Below are positions 21,920 through 33,289 of a stretch of 64,000 nucleotides of DNA, piece by piece; the stretch's first letter is position 1, and each line of letters begins with the position of its first letter. The stretch is from assembly GCF_016801865.2 (NCBI RefSeq), contig NC_068939.1, forward strand, positions 45,966,999 through 46,030,998, read 5' to 3'. The notes below the pieces were generated by a model that searched no databases, was not told the origin of the DNA, and was given only the letters and a program-made list of their open reading frames with translations. The translations under genes were made by a program, and so were the position numbers. This stretch comes from Culex pipiens pallens (taxonomy: Eukaryota; Arthropoda; Insecta; Diptera; Culicidae).

Positions 21920-23376
21920 GATCATATGAAAATATGACGATGTTATAAATTTTCTAATTCAAATATTCTAAGAATTTTGTTCCCAAGTACAGTAGTTGTT
22001 CGGTAACTGGGCTGCTTTTTAACTGGGCTCTAGCAAAAACGTCAAAAAACACTAACAAAGGAAAATGATCGGGGTCAGTCAATATAAAAATAACTATAAA
22101 CATATAAAATATTATTTCTCAGTTTTCATGAATTTACCGAACAAGTACTGTAATGCTAAAGAACATAAGTTTACAAAAAAATCAATTTATCAAAGAATTC
22201 AAAAATTTAAAAAAAAACATTGAAATTTATAATAATAAAATATTTACTAAAATGTATAATCATTTTGTTTAAAAAAAAAATTAAATTAAGTCTCATCCTT
22301 TTTTAAAAACGCTAATATTTGATAAAGAAATGCATGAAAAAATGTCCCAAAACTTTTGAATTTTAAATTCTTACAAGCCTTAGCCTTGACAAATTTCGTT
22401 CTGCCTTTTTTTCGTTTGTTGACGTTTTTAACTTTTTTGGTTATTCAGCCTCCTGTGATCAAAATTTGATTTTACGTAACTTTACCCATACAATCTGCAG
22501 ATTTTCCGGAATCGGTTCCAGAGTGGCCAAAGTTGTAACTTTTTGGCGTAAGAACCTTCCTTGGACTTCGAAATTTGTATGAATAAAATAAAATAAACAT
22601 TGAAAATAAGATGTGTTTTAACAATCCTTCATTTGCTGATTTTCTAATTTCAATGTTTTTTTTTGTTATTATAATTTTCTATACCGATAACCGCCATTTC
22701 AAACGTGTTGTCTCACAGCAACATAGAATCGCTCACTCGATTTCGCCACTCATCTCATGTTGCCTCACCAAACAAACCCCTTGTGCAACACAAAAACACA
22801 CACAAATGTTGCTGCTGCTGCTGTAGACATTCAATCCCCTTGCTCGTATGCTAAACGTTCCACAGGGTAGCTAGGCTCAATGTAGGACTACCATAAAGGT
22901 GCAAAGTGGCAGCAGCAGCTGCGTTTGACATTACGGTTATGCTGTGTAAAAAGTCGATGAAACTATGCTCACAGCATAACGTACAAATACCAACGCATCG
23001 AGAACATTCTCCAGCATAACGGCGATGGGCATTTAAAAATGGCTGATTGCTTTTTTATGGTTGCGTGGTAGAAATTTTGGTATTGGTGATATGTTTTCAA
23101 AGTGATGGAATTTAATTCCTTTTTTAAACGGTTTTTGTACATAAAAATCAAATTGGAATATTTTCGAAAATCATGTTGGTTGATTCAAATTGCGTAAAAT
23201 TCCATGAATTTTGTCAATGTCAATATTTGTCAAAACAATTTATTTTAAATCAATATTTGATTATTTAGCTTGTTCAACATTTTTATTTTATTATTGCTAA
23301 ATGATTTTTTCAGTATGTTTGGATTCTTAATTGTACCAATTATTTTTTCTTTTTGATACACTTTTAAAATTCTATG
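21920..23376. other. No gene; includes a dispersed repeat at about 22425-22560
   Basis: CAGCCTCCTGTGATCAAAAT through GGAATCGGTTCCAGAGTGG and CGTAAGAACCTTCCTTGG at about 22447-22562 is repeated in the same orientation at about 56731-56852, so both are copies of a dispersed element. A (GCT)n run is near 22810. Nothing else in this interval looks like an exon. Confidence 0.5.
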
Positions 23377-23380
23377 TTAA

Positions 23381-23613
23381 GGGTGCACAGCAACGAAGGA
23401 AGATGTTGTAATCTTATTCCAAAATTGTCAAACTTACTGACCCAATCTGCAATAACGGGATTGTAAAAGTAATCAAACTTTGTTGTAAATTACTTTGTGG
23501 ACAGTACTTTAGGGGATGAATAAAAAAATAATTCGATGGTACCTGTAGTTTTGAAGATACTAAAATGTATGTAACAAAATTCTGGGTGCAAAAGCTCTGG
23601 TTGATGTGCACCG
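23381..23613. mobile_element. TTAA-flanked MITE, copy 1
   Basis: TTAA occurs at 23377-23380 and 23614-23617. The ends are GGGTGCACAGC and GATGTGCACCG, imperfect terminal inverted repeats. It is 233 bp with no coding. TTAA duplication is the hallmark of piggyBac-type transposition. Copy 2, inverted, is at 41494-41727. Confidence 0.85.
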
Positions 23614-23617
23614 TTAA

Positions 23618-24507
23618 ACAATTTCTATTAAATGTTTTCCATCTCCTTTGTGTTCTTTATGTTCTTTATAGATAAGATATAGATAAGATTGAAAAAAATA
23701 AATTGGGTACTAAAGCCCTATGTAAATTTTTGTGTACAACGGTAAAAAACACGATTAAAAACAATTTCTGATCACTTTTTTTTCGTTTTAATACAAAAAA
23801 ATTATGACAAGACAACATTTTTTCGATGGATCAACTATGGTCCCCTTGGAACGAGCTGTCAAGTAGGAGCTTTTCTGTCAAGAAGGACCGCGAGGTAAAT
23901 TTTTCAAAATTGATTTAAAAATCAATTTTAAACTCTTTGTGGTCGTACAAAGGGTCATTGTACTCAGAAAAATAAGCTGTATCGCTGTGAACAATAATAT
24001 CCGCAATCTAAGCTTCATTTTAGGACCCAATTGTTAAACTTTTATACTTTAATAAATTATGCCAGCATAAGTAAACTGTTGTTAAACAATCTTATGATAT
24101 TTTTTTGTCTTGTTGAAGTTTTGAATATGTCAGATTTTGACTCGAGAAAACAACCGTTTCAAGAAACCATGGATTTTTTGTACTCTTTTGTTTGAATGAT
24201 AACTATGTTCTAAAATTGAGTTTAGATTGCTTATTTCAATGCACACAACGATAAAAATAATTGTTAATTTTTAACGTTTTACTTTATTGCTTGACACTAG
24301 ATCGTCCAAAATGATTGAAATTCGAATGGTAGACAGCTAACATTTTACATTAAGCAGAGCAGGTTGAATCAGGTTTAAAAATTGCCTTGTTGTCGAGAAA
24401 TTGCTTTTTGAAGTTAACAATGAGTGGTGCACTGAAGTGACCATGGGCGTTAGAGGGTTAAGATTCTTAATGTTAAATAATAAATTTTCAGCTTTTTGTA
24501 TAAACTT
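23618..24507. other. AT-rich DNA, no gene seen
   Basis: Homopolymer-rich sequence without a convincing open frame, RNA structure or element boundary. Confidence 0.5.
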
Positions 24508-24608
24508 TTTTTTATTAGGTCCTTGTTGGTGCTGGGACCTGGTTAGGACCGAGTCGGTTTTCGTAATTAGATTTTTCTTATAGCTAATAGTAATTACACA
24601 GGATCTTT
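24508..24608 (-). mobile_element. Short 3' fragment of the same non-LTR retrotransposon as 20273-20637
   Basis: Read on the minus strand it contains CCGACTCGGTCCTAACCAGG, then GGACCTAATAAAAAAAA at the 3' edge, as in the tail of the insert at 20273-20637. Only about 100 bp remain. Confidence 0.75.
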
Positions 24609-24977
24609 AGGGTCAAAATTATTTAATACTTTGAATGTTGTATTTTGACGTCAGTCTGAAATAAAATTTCCTGATTGACAATTTTATTTAATGCATTTTG
24701 CCATAGTATTTTTGCAAAACCAAATTTGCCATTTGCCTAAATCGGGAAGAAATTTTGTCAAAATCCGGTCTTGCCAAAAACGGGATGGAATTGTAATATC
24801 ACAGCAAAAAAGTTTCTATTCAGCTGCATGTTAAAGAAACTTGTCCATTTTTCACGAAATGAATAATTTACAATGTATATGCCTTGGTATTTGCTATAGA
24901 CTATGATATTCAGTAATATATTATTTATCATAAATTTCGTTTAAAAAAATGCTTTTAAAGTATGAGAAAACTACTAT

Positions 24978-26140
24978 ACACTGAAAGAAAGGCACATGAT
25001 AATATCACATGTTTTACACATGAATCTGCCCCATACGACTTGGCATGTGAATGTCACGTGAAAATCACTTGAAAAAAATCAATCGCACGGACTTGCAAAT
25101 CTAAATGTAAAACACGTTAATTTGACGTGAAAGCTCACATGACTTTGGAATGATGTGCACATGAATTTTGAATGAATTTGTAGTGTTAATGGGATGGTTT
25201 TACAGTGAAATTCATGTGTTCTTGAAATTGTAGTATAGTTTTCTGCATATTTTTAAAAAGATTTTTTGTTGCGATTACAAACACACTTTATTGCACAATA
25301 ATTATTTTTTTTTAAATAAATTATTTAAGCAAAAAAACCAACCGGACCGATGGCCTTTTTTACATATTTTCACGTTCAACTCTCCATAAAAGGGTTTAAT
25401 TTAAAAAAAAAACAAGTTCGGCGTCGGCGGCACAGTTTTCTCGTAGTAGGTGCACGGGCGACGGAACAGCTTCCGGGAGCGCTTGTGGTGGTATCGCTGC
25501 AGCAGCGGGAACCGGACCTTGGATTTGATTAACAGCTTGATACGGGCTCGACAGTTCCGGAGTGGAGTCCCCCACCGAATCGTCCTTGATGATCCGGATC
25601 GAATGGCCAAGGGCACTGTGATAGAAAACCATCTCCTGATCATGATTTGCTGAAAATACACGAAGAATATTAATATTTATGCAAATTCGAACTGTTTCAA
25701 TAATGTATTACTTACCAACAAGTTATCAGACGAAAACATTCATTTTAGAACCAAAAATAAATCTGAATTTGTTCACAGAAACGACTTATTCGATTTGAGC
25801 ACGTCCGTCGTTCGTCGCCATCTTTTACGAATGAAAATTTTTCATCGAACACCGTTCAATTCAAGGTTCAATTACCATACATTTCAATCTCACGTGTTTT
25901 TCTCTTCGAAATTATGGGAAAAGTCAAATGGGGCAAATCGAAGTGAAATTCATGTGAATCTGAAATGAACACCTTGCGATAAAAGAATGAAAAAGGATTA
26001 GCTTGCCATCAGCTGATTTCAAATGAATATCACATCCATGTGACATGTTAAACATAATCGAGAAAAGAAAAGCAGTGCCGAATTTTTGAGGAGCTCACGT
26101 GAAAAAGCACTTGATTTTGCTATGTCAGTTTCTTTCAGTG
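24978..26140. mobile_element. Inverted-repeat element enclosing a gene-like cassette
   Basis: The ends CACTGAAAGAAAGGCAC and TTTCTTTCAGTG pair. The flanking arms (about 24980-25260 and 25850-26139) are rich in CACATG/CATGTGA/CACGTGA motifs in both orientations. Between them lies a distinct, more GC-rich minus-strand segment described separately. The flanks are TA on the left and TT on the right, so the target duplication is not certain. The end motif resembles that of the 152-bp MITE at 48078-48229. Confidence 0.5.
25401..25830 (-). CDS. Possible small two-exon gene or retained gene fragment, unrecognised
   Basis: On the minus strand a non-coding first exon (about 25830-25716) ends at a GTAAGT donor; a 65-bp intron ends TTTTCAG at 25651; the second exon opens at ATG 25643 and runs 80 codons to the stop at 25401-25403. 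An AATAAA is at 25292-25287. The last 45 codons end almost entirely in G or C and encode a very basic segment (KVRFPLLQRYHHKRSRK). The first half shows GC-rich third positions in another frame (GHSIRIIKDDSVGDS), suggesting a frameshift near 25530. It could be a broken copy of a small basic, perhaps mitochondrial, protein. I do not recognise the family. Confidence 0.35.
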
Positions 26141-26145
26141 TTAAC

Positions 26146-26363
26146 CGTAAACTGGGGTCAATCGGGATACATGGGGCGAATTGGGACAGCAGTTTTAACC
26201 ATGTTGGAGCACAATATTTTTATTTTCTTGGTTGGTTTCGGTTAGAACAGACTTAAGTAAAAACAAAATGTGTACATCCATTTCCAAATATAAAAGCTTT
26301 AAGTGCTCTAAAAACTGCTGTCCCTATTCAGACTGAAGTCCCGATTCACCCCAGATTACGGTA
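26146..26363. mobile_element. MITE with GTAATCTGGGGTGAA-type ends, copy 2
   Basis: Its left part (AAACTGGGGTCAATCGGG) and its right part (TTCACCCCAGATTACGGTAC) correspond to the two ends of the copy at 21694-21919. No coding. Confidence 0.6.
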
Positions 26364-27140
26364 CTTCAACTTATAATAAAAATATAATATATTTTAATAA
26401 AGAAACTTTGGGAGAAAATATGCACATAATTAAAAAACTAATCTAAGAAAACAAGATGATGTTAAGAGTGTATCCTGCTCACTTTAGTGAATGTTTAATT
26501 TCTTTAACCTAGTAAGATGCAAGGGGAAGGACACTCATTTAAATTAAGTAGATCTCAATATTGAATCAGGCTTTCAAAAACCATCCATAACTGCACCCAA
26601 ACGGTTTCCTCCATGTCAAATACGCTGCATTTGACAACGCGGCGCATGCGTTTTGCAAGTGACATCTGTCACCATCAGTCCAATGTTTTCAAACCTTTTT
26701 CGCGAAAACACACTCACACTGTCACATCCACTGACGGCACGCAGCTGTCTGTTCTGTCACTTTTGTTATCCCCTCAGTTAGCACTCCTGTGCTTTTGTGC
26801 GTTATTCGTCATGTATGCGGGTGTCACTGTTCAAAACATAAAATAATAAAGGGAGCGATAAAAAAATAACACAAAATCGAACCGACCCCAAAACGACGGA
26901 TAGTTGCGGTTGTTTTCATATTTGCGCACATACGTCAAAGTGGGTCCTCGTCGTCGGTCGTCGCACGTGAGTGAGTGTTTTTTCCCCTCTGTTGTGAGGT
27001 GTGTGTTATTGTTTTCTGTGCTGTGTGCGCCGCCAGGAAGCGGAAGTGCTGCTGGATCTGTTCCGGAGAAACACCAGCTGAGCTGAGGAAAAAGATCTAG
27101 AAAGGTCTACCTCCCCCCAAAACAGGTCGTCCTGTGGCGT
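26364..27140 (+). promoter_or_regulatory. Candidate promoter and 5' UTR of the gene starting at 27141
   Basis: From about 26600 the sequence becomes more GC-balanced and non-repetitive, with many CG dinucleotides near 26640, 26735 and 26880-26970. It contains short GT-rich runs and leads without a splice acceptor into the ATG at 27141. I cannot place the transcription start; no clear TATA box was seen. Confidence 0.45.
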
Positions 27141-27191
27141 ATGAGCAAAGGTGATAGCTCCTCGAAGAAAATGTCCATGAGTCCTTCGGAG
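27141..27191 (+). CDS. Candidate first coding exon of an unidentified gene
   Basis: ATG at 27141 opens 17 codons (MSKGDSSSKKMSMSPSE) that run directly into the donor GTGAGTACC at 27192, a phase-0 junction. The peptide is Ser/Lys-rich and has no domain, as is common for a first exon. The codons use G/C-ending synonyms more than the surroundings. No downstream exon could be recognised in the remaining 36 kb, so either the first intron is very long or the call is wrong. The GC-rich islands at 39280-39480 and 42300-43240 could be alternative first exons of the same gene. Confidence 0.45.
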
Positions 27192-28774
27192 GTGAGTACC
27201 GCTACAGAGAAAAATTTCGTCCTAATTTAATTAGTTGTCACGAGTTTAAGCCACTTGGGTTACCTTGGGTCAAAGGTCAAAGCCTGCTGCAAAAAAGCAA
27301 GGTTCGTTGCAAGGTATTCCATGGTCACAGTGTGAAAGAAATCGATTGTTCTGGGGGAAGACTTTACCTTGTAGATTAAAATCGATATCGAACGACTCGA
27401 CCTGCAAATGCGGTTGAGTAATCGTAACAACAATCCGCTCGTTTCATTCAGCGTGTGTGCCATTTGGTCATTAGAAGTCTCATCCAACTCATCAGCATTT
27501 ATCGATTGAATCAGGGTGACGAAAGTAAAGCTTCAATATAAGTGGGAATCATGAAAAAAGCGAGATTTCGTTCTGAAATCAAGCATATTAACATAAGAAA
27601 AAAAGCGATAACTGGACTGTTTAAGCTAGTAAAAGGGAGGTAGGGTTTGTTTAGATAAGATAGGAATTGTGGCGAAAAGTAAAACGCAGAGATGAAGTTT
27701 GTTATCGTCGTGTAGAAGCGTTGTACACCTCAGCTAATGTGTGAGTTTGTGTGTTGACGAGGTTGTTTTTTGTGTGTTTATCTTCGCATTTGACGACGAA
27801 GGCGATGCCGAGTAACACAAAAACAGCTGTTCGTTAAGTTTGTTAGGGTGGGGTAAAATATTAGGAAAGGTAGAATAAAAGATTAATTCTAGACTTTTTT
27901 ATTGGGTCCTATAAACATATGAAACACAATAGCTTATATGACCTTTTCAAAAAAAAAACTTTGGAATTGAAAAGCTTACATTGATTGATTTATTAGAGAA
28001 AAAGAAATATTCCGGTTCTATTTTTTAAACATTATCAAAATCACGTTAAACATTAAAGATATAAAATAAAATTGGTTATTTTTTCATCATATCCACCTTT
28101 TTATGAAATTTTATCACTAAAAACAACGGTTTTTAAGTTTAATTATAGTCTCTCAAATGGCCTTTTCTCTGACTTAGTTTTCCGTCCGTCCGTTCTAGTC
28201 ACCTATCCACCTATAATGTCCACCTTTGTCCATCTCTAAAACAACGCGCAAAATTTGAAAAGAAGTTTTTTGAGTGTATCTTATTTAGTTATTTGTCAAC
28301 ACGTAAACATTTATCCGATTTTCAATGTCACAAAAGTTTTGTTGTTGATGTTTATGTAAAAAAATTGTTCAAAATTTATAAAATGAAGACTGACCTTTCA
28401 TAAAGGTCAAGTTCTAAATTTTGTAAATCCATTTTTTTTTGTTTGTCAATTTATAAATTTGGAGGAGACATTGTGAACGCACTCTGACTTTGGGAACGTA
28501 CGAAGAATTCGAACAACAATGCAAACGGTCGTTACCACTCGCTTAGGGTCGCTCCTTAGACCATTCATCTTCCCAAAAGCCGTCCAACTCCAAGCAAAAC
28601 TTACTAGAGGATACCGTGGAGATTTTCCCTTAATACTCTGAATAAAGTGGATTATTTGATTATTTGAAAATCTGTAATCGGAAAAATACGTTTTTTTTTA
28701 AATAATTCCAAAATAGAAGTTTATGCAAGAAGTAGCAAAAAGGCGGTTTTTTAGCACGATTCGTAAATTTATCC
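27192..28774. other. Presumed intron; no gene seen
   Basis: AT-rich with scattered repeats. The phrase around TAGACTTTTTTATTGGGTCC...ACACAATAGCTTATA near 27891-27940 has a diverged relative near 36170-36215. No other exon-like segment was found. Confidence 0.45.
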
Positions 28775-28787
28775 AACTGTGTACCGA

Positions 28788-29025
28788 AACGAAGTTGACT
28801 TTATAGCTGTCGGCCACCATTGCTAGTACCAACCACTAGTGTCTTCCTTTTATCTACAAGGACTTCGCCGCCCTGGGCTCCTAAGTGTATGAAAGTATGG
28901 CACGGAGCGACGGCGCCGAATACCCATATTTATACAAAGAATTTTAGAGCGCCCGCCGCGGGATTCGAACCGGCGACCTCTGGATTGTGAGTCCAGTGCG
29001 CGGTCCGATTGATCCACACGGGCGG
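28788..29025 (-). mobile_element. tRNA-headed SINE family V, copy 1
   Basis: The minus-strand head (29025 to about 28950) has an A box (TGGATCAATCGG), an anticodon arm with CAC and a B box (GGTTCGAATCC). The body ends ATAAAGTCAACTTCGTTT. It is flanked by AACTGTGTACCGA at 28775-28787 and 29026-29038, proving insertion. Copies at 44804-45050 and 58776-59017 are nearly identical. The acceptor stem does not pair properly, so this is not a usable tRNA-Val gene. Confidence 0.92.
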
Positions 29026-29038
29026 AACTGTGTACCGA

Positions 29039-30437
29039 GTTGGATAAATACGACGTGTGCTGAAAAAATCAAGTTTAGTAGCAAGTTGCTAACAACATTT
29101 TTTGCAATAGGGACGTGGCGTTACATCGTGCTGCCATCTGGTTTTTTTAAGTGCAAGAGTGGAAAAGTGCTGAGTCATCGTCTAAAAATAGACGGCGTCC
29201 TATCTCGCCCAGCAAAATGTTGTCGATAAAGTAGTCGGTTTCAATGAGAAAAAGTGGAAAATGTGGTCTAAAAATAGCGACGCCATCCCCCTATTCCGAA
29301 AAATGCTTTTTATATGTTATTTTATGTCAAACATCAACATCATCATCAGTTTAGTGAAAACTGTGACTGAAAATGTAAATTAACAACTACTGCCTAGGTT
29401 TTCCAATTCTTGTTGTCAACAAGTGCGAGAAGAAAGTGTGTGTAAAAAATCCAAGTTATAGTGCAAGGATCAATAAGTTGTATGAAACAATGTTTAATGA
29501 AGGAGGAACACCTCTGCCAATAATCTTTTCGGAAAATCACAACTATACTTTACCATAATTTCACTGTCGGCCGGCTGGTATTAGATTGGACCACATAAAC
29601 ACAAACCCATAATAACCATAAACCGTGGGTTGCTCTACACGAATTTGGCTAAAATTTCGACCTTCCTTTTTTCCTTCATTTTTTTCTTCAAATTACTAAA
29701 GCTAAGAAAAAATACTGAAAATGTGTTACCAAACATAAGCCATAGCTCATTATTTCCATTATTGACCATGAACTTTCACAGAGTCGCCAACTTCTAGCAA
29801 GCTTCGCGCCCAATTTAACCTTCACAGACAGACAGTCACACTTGTGTGGTCTCTCTCTTGTCTATGGAGTGACAGATAAATCGGTTTCGATCATGATTAT
29901 GACCAATACTGCTGGCATTCATAATGATTCTAGCATATAGTTCAGGTTATATATAAATGACTTAATCAATCGTGTGAGTAGTTGTGCACACTAGAAGGCG
30001 TGTATTATTTCGAGTATTTTAATAGCTCTAATTAATCGCTGCTCCAGACTAAGAAGCAATTTGCAGTTGATGAGAATGATTGAATAACGATTTATGAATG
30101 TCAATTATTGAGAGCGAATTGTGCAAAACAATAAGAGCTTCTGATGTCTGTCCCCTAGTAATGATCAATCTTGGGTTCAGTTATCTACAAACGATTGCCT
30201 GACATACTTTCTATAATTTAAAAAAGGGTAGGGTAGCTTTAGCATTTGATATTGAATTCAAAGAAATTCTTCAACATATAAATAAAAAGAACAACTCCAA
30301 ATCGTAAATTCCAATCAGTCGTTCCTTCTGCATGAATCACGTCTCAACATCTGTAGAAATATCAGGCCAAGACTGGGACGAGACCACATGGATGCTGGAC
30401 AGATGCAAACTAATGCCGAAATGCAATTAGCTCCAGG
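29039..30437. other. No gene; contains a SINE-tail fragment at about 29535-29608
   Basis: The segment around TTTACCATAATTTCACTG and GGTATTAGATTGGACCACA near 29555-29605 matches the 3' part of the SINE at 7790-8351, without its tRNA head. A 5'-truncated or decayed copy is the simplest reading. The rest is AT-rich and featureless to me. Confidence 0.5.
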
Positions 30438-30809
30438 CTACTCCTTGGACCGCTTGGTCCTACGCATAAGCTGCACACTCAAAGAGTTAAAGCCGTGATA
30501 AATTTGCATGCATGCGTCCGAACAACTATTATTAATATACTTGTCTAGCTTCGCGACTTCACCGAAGGAATGCAACACTGCAGCTGCAACTTCCAACTCG
30601 CACGCAAATCTTACATCTTCTTCCTCAGAGGCTTTTGCACAAAATAAACCCATTAACCTTTCGCCATTTCTTGCGCGATGTCTGGCGGAGGATTCTTCAT
30701 TCTTATAGCTATATCTTGCAATAGTGAAATGAGGAAGTGCTGGACGGTTGGAGTCTTGGCTGCGCGCGGCACGAGGAGACGAGGAAAGATTGTGCTGATC
30801 ATGAATCAT
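30438..30809 (-). CDS. Unrecognised 123-codon open frame
   Basis: An open frame in a locally GC-richer patch. The C-terminal two thirds reads like a plausible soluble helical protein (EEEDVRFACELEVAAAVLH, later FNSLSVQLMRRTKRSKE), but no family comes to mind and no splice sites or second copy support it. It overlaps shorter frames on the other strand. It may be a relic of a transposon-encoded protein or a chance frame. Confidence 0.2.
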   Translation of the reverse strand: MIHDQHNLSSSPRAARSQDSNRPALPHFTIARYSYKNEESSARHRARNGERLMGLFCAKASEEEDVRFACELEVAAAVLHSFGEVAKLDKYINNSCSDACMQIYHGFNSLSVQLMRRTKRSKE

Positions 30810-31848
30810 GTTTAGACCAGACGACAGCTGCTCATAACTGGGCCTCGTCCATAAATTATGTCCCTAACAGGGTCGTCGGACTATGGTTATGGACGGGTTC
30901 GCGACGGAGCGCGGTCGTAAATTTTTATCGACGGTGCTGAACGCGTTGATATCGGGGATGCGGGAGGTGTGGGTTCAAATAGGGTGCAAAAAGAGTTAAG
31001 AGTTGAAAATAAATATCCAGATGGATCAAAACTAGTGAAATGACAACACAACTTTAATATTCATTTCAACAATATTTTTCTTTGAGACTTCAGGAAATGT
31101 ATGTGCTCCTACCATTAAAATGACTTTTATCATACTTTTGCTAGCATCAGCAGTACCTTCCTCGAGAAAAAATAGATCTAAGCTTTTCACAAAAAAAATC
31201 TATGAAATTTGCATTAGCCTAGTATTATAAAAAAAACAAAATATATTGTCTGATAAAATTCATGATATAATAAAATCAGAACCTAAACCTTCCCTTCAAT
31301 ATCTTGCCAAAAAATGTCTTTTACAAATAACAAGATTTTAATGGAATTAGACTACAATATAATCAGAACAATAAAACATTCATTTTAACTCGTTTCCAAT
31401 CAGTCTTTTAACTATATTTTGAATCTTGTTATGGATTTTTTTTTAGATAATTTTGTTCCTACCGCCTAATACTTAATTTGAAAATATAATTTTAGCGGAG
31501 AATTTTTTTTTATTGAAGTTATTTGTTTTTCAAAACGTTCACCTACAACAAAAAATATCACAAAATGATTTAAACGTTATTACAGTTATGCTTCTTCCGA
31601 GTTTCGTGGACAATTGCTTTTTCGTTAAAAAATTAATGGCGTAGAAAAGATTGTAAGAGCAAAGAAGAAATAAACATATTTTTCATGCTTTTATGGAATT
31701 GTATTTTTCAAATCTATAGCCCTAAAATTTAAAAACTCTTAAAAGCAAAAAAAATGTTCTTTTAACTTTTAAAATGTTTCCTCAATCTTTAAGTTTTTAA
31801 CAAAAAAGCAATTCGCCACGGAAACTGGAAATGGATTTATCGATTTGA
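30810..31848. other. AT-rich DNA, no gene seen
   Basis: Nothing beyond low-complexity A/T tracts, after a short GC-rich patch near 30830-30960. Confidence 0.45.
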
Positions 31849-32545
31849 CTAAATTTTACATGGGGGCTTCTCTATGAATAAAGAAGCCATTTTGGTTTGC
31901 CCATACAAATCTTCAAACAATTTTGCAGCTATCAATACAAAATGGTACGAAAATATACCAACAGCTGTATTCTGGGAAGGAATCTTCTGATCGATTTGGT
32001 GTCTTAGGCAAAGTTCGAGGTTTTGACTCAAAAAAGTAACACTAGGGAATTTACCTTTTTTTTTGTTAAAAGTACCAGTGAAAAAGGCATCATTTTCGAG
32101 TAGCTGTAATTTATTTTTTAGCTTTGAAAACTTCCTAAAATGTTGTCTTATTAACGTGGAAGATTAGTCTTTTTATTTCTTAAATACAGCTACCAAAATA
32201 TAAAGAAACAATCCAATTTAAATTTATTTACCCAACAATACTGAATTTTCATGTTTATATCCAAACAGCACTCAAATTTTCTGAAATCAATGTTTCGATT
32301 TTTCAATGTCTAAAAAATTAATCAGATATGATATGATCCGTTCAAAGAAAACATTTTGAAAATTTTAATAAAGAAATAATATTTTAAAAGTACCACAAAT
32401 TCTAAGTTCAGACCTTTTAATCAAAAAAAAAAAAAATCAAATAATAGTTGAGAAGAGATCAATGTGATTTATTTATTTTTACATTGAATCATTAGTTTCT
32501 GAAATATCGACTTTTGAAATTTAATTGTTGTTTGGGTGACACTTA
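31849..32545 (+). repeat. Diverged copy of one arm of the 13.1-kb palindrome family
   Basis: AAGAAGCCATTTTGGTTTGCC, GATCGATTTGGTGTCTTAGG and later GAAATATCGACTTTTGAAA with TTGTTTGGGTGACACTTAG occur in the same order as in 13200-13920. Similarity is patchy and only one arm is present. Confidence 0.6.
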
Positions 32546-32618
32546 GGCCGTAGCTAATATTTTTCAAAGTTTTATTCGCTTCCTTTCAATGTTGGCCCGA
32601 AAATAAGGGAACATAACA

Positions 32619-33289
32619 TAAGGGTGTAATATGGTTGTATGGAAAAAAATAAAGTTGTCTAAATTTAGCGAGCACAGCATTTTTTCAGTTCCTTTTGGGG
32701 TCCTAAACAACTCCCCAAAGTTTGGGAACGATTGGTTTAGTCCTCACTTTGCGCAAAGCGATTCAATTCTCCATATAAATTTATTTGGGAAAAACCTATT
32801 TTTTGGATTTTGATATTTATAAAATTCACGTTTCACGCTATATTAAAACCGGATTCATATTTGGATGCTATGGAAGGTGCTCTACAACTTTCCCGAAGAG
32901 AGTATGGTGCTAACTTGCTCCTAAAAAGGATACAGCGTGTTCAAAACTCGCCTAAAACGTGTTTTTTACTCGAAAATCACGTTTTAGACGAGTTTTGAGG
33001 ACGCTGTATCTTTTTTCAGGGGCAAGCTAGCACCATACTCTCTTCGGGAAAGTTGTAGAGCATCTTCCAGAGCATCCGACTATGAATCTGGTTTTAGTAC
33101 AGCGTGAAACGTGGATTTTGTAAATATCAAAATCCAACAAAATGGGTTTACCTATAGAAAATTGAATCGCTTTGCGCAAAGTGAGGACAAAACCAATCGT
33201 TCCCAAACTTTGGGTAGTTGTATAGGACCCCATAAGGAACTGAAAAAAAATGCTGTGCTGGAAAATCGATTTTGATATTACACTCTAAT
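32619..33289. repeat. Palindromic (foldback) element of about 670 bp
   Basis: The arms run from TAAGGGTGTAATAT at the left to ATATTACACTCTAA at the right and meet near 32965, where AAAACGTGTTTTTTACTCG faces AATCACGTTTTAGACGAG. Pairing is strong along the whole length, for example TTTGCGCAAAGCGATTCAAT near 32748 with ATTGAATCGCTTTGCGCAAA near 33161. Frames of about 60 codons on both strands mirror each other and are not genes. Confidence 0.88.

Noticed and set aside
28945..29025. Apparent tRNA-Val(CAC) gene on the minus strand, also at 44970, 58430 and 58940
   Set aside because: Acceptor stem mismatched, attached to a conserved 160-bp body and flanked by target duplications: SINE heads, not tRNA genes.
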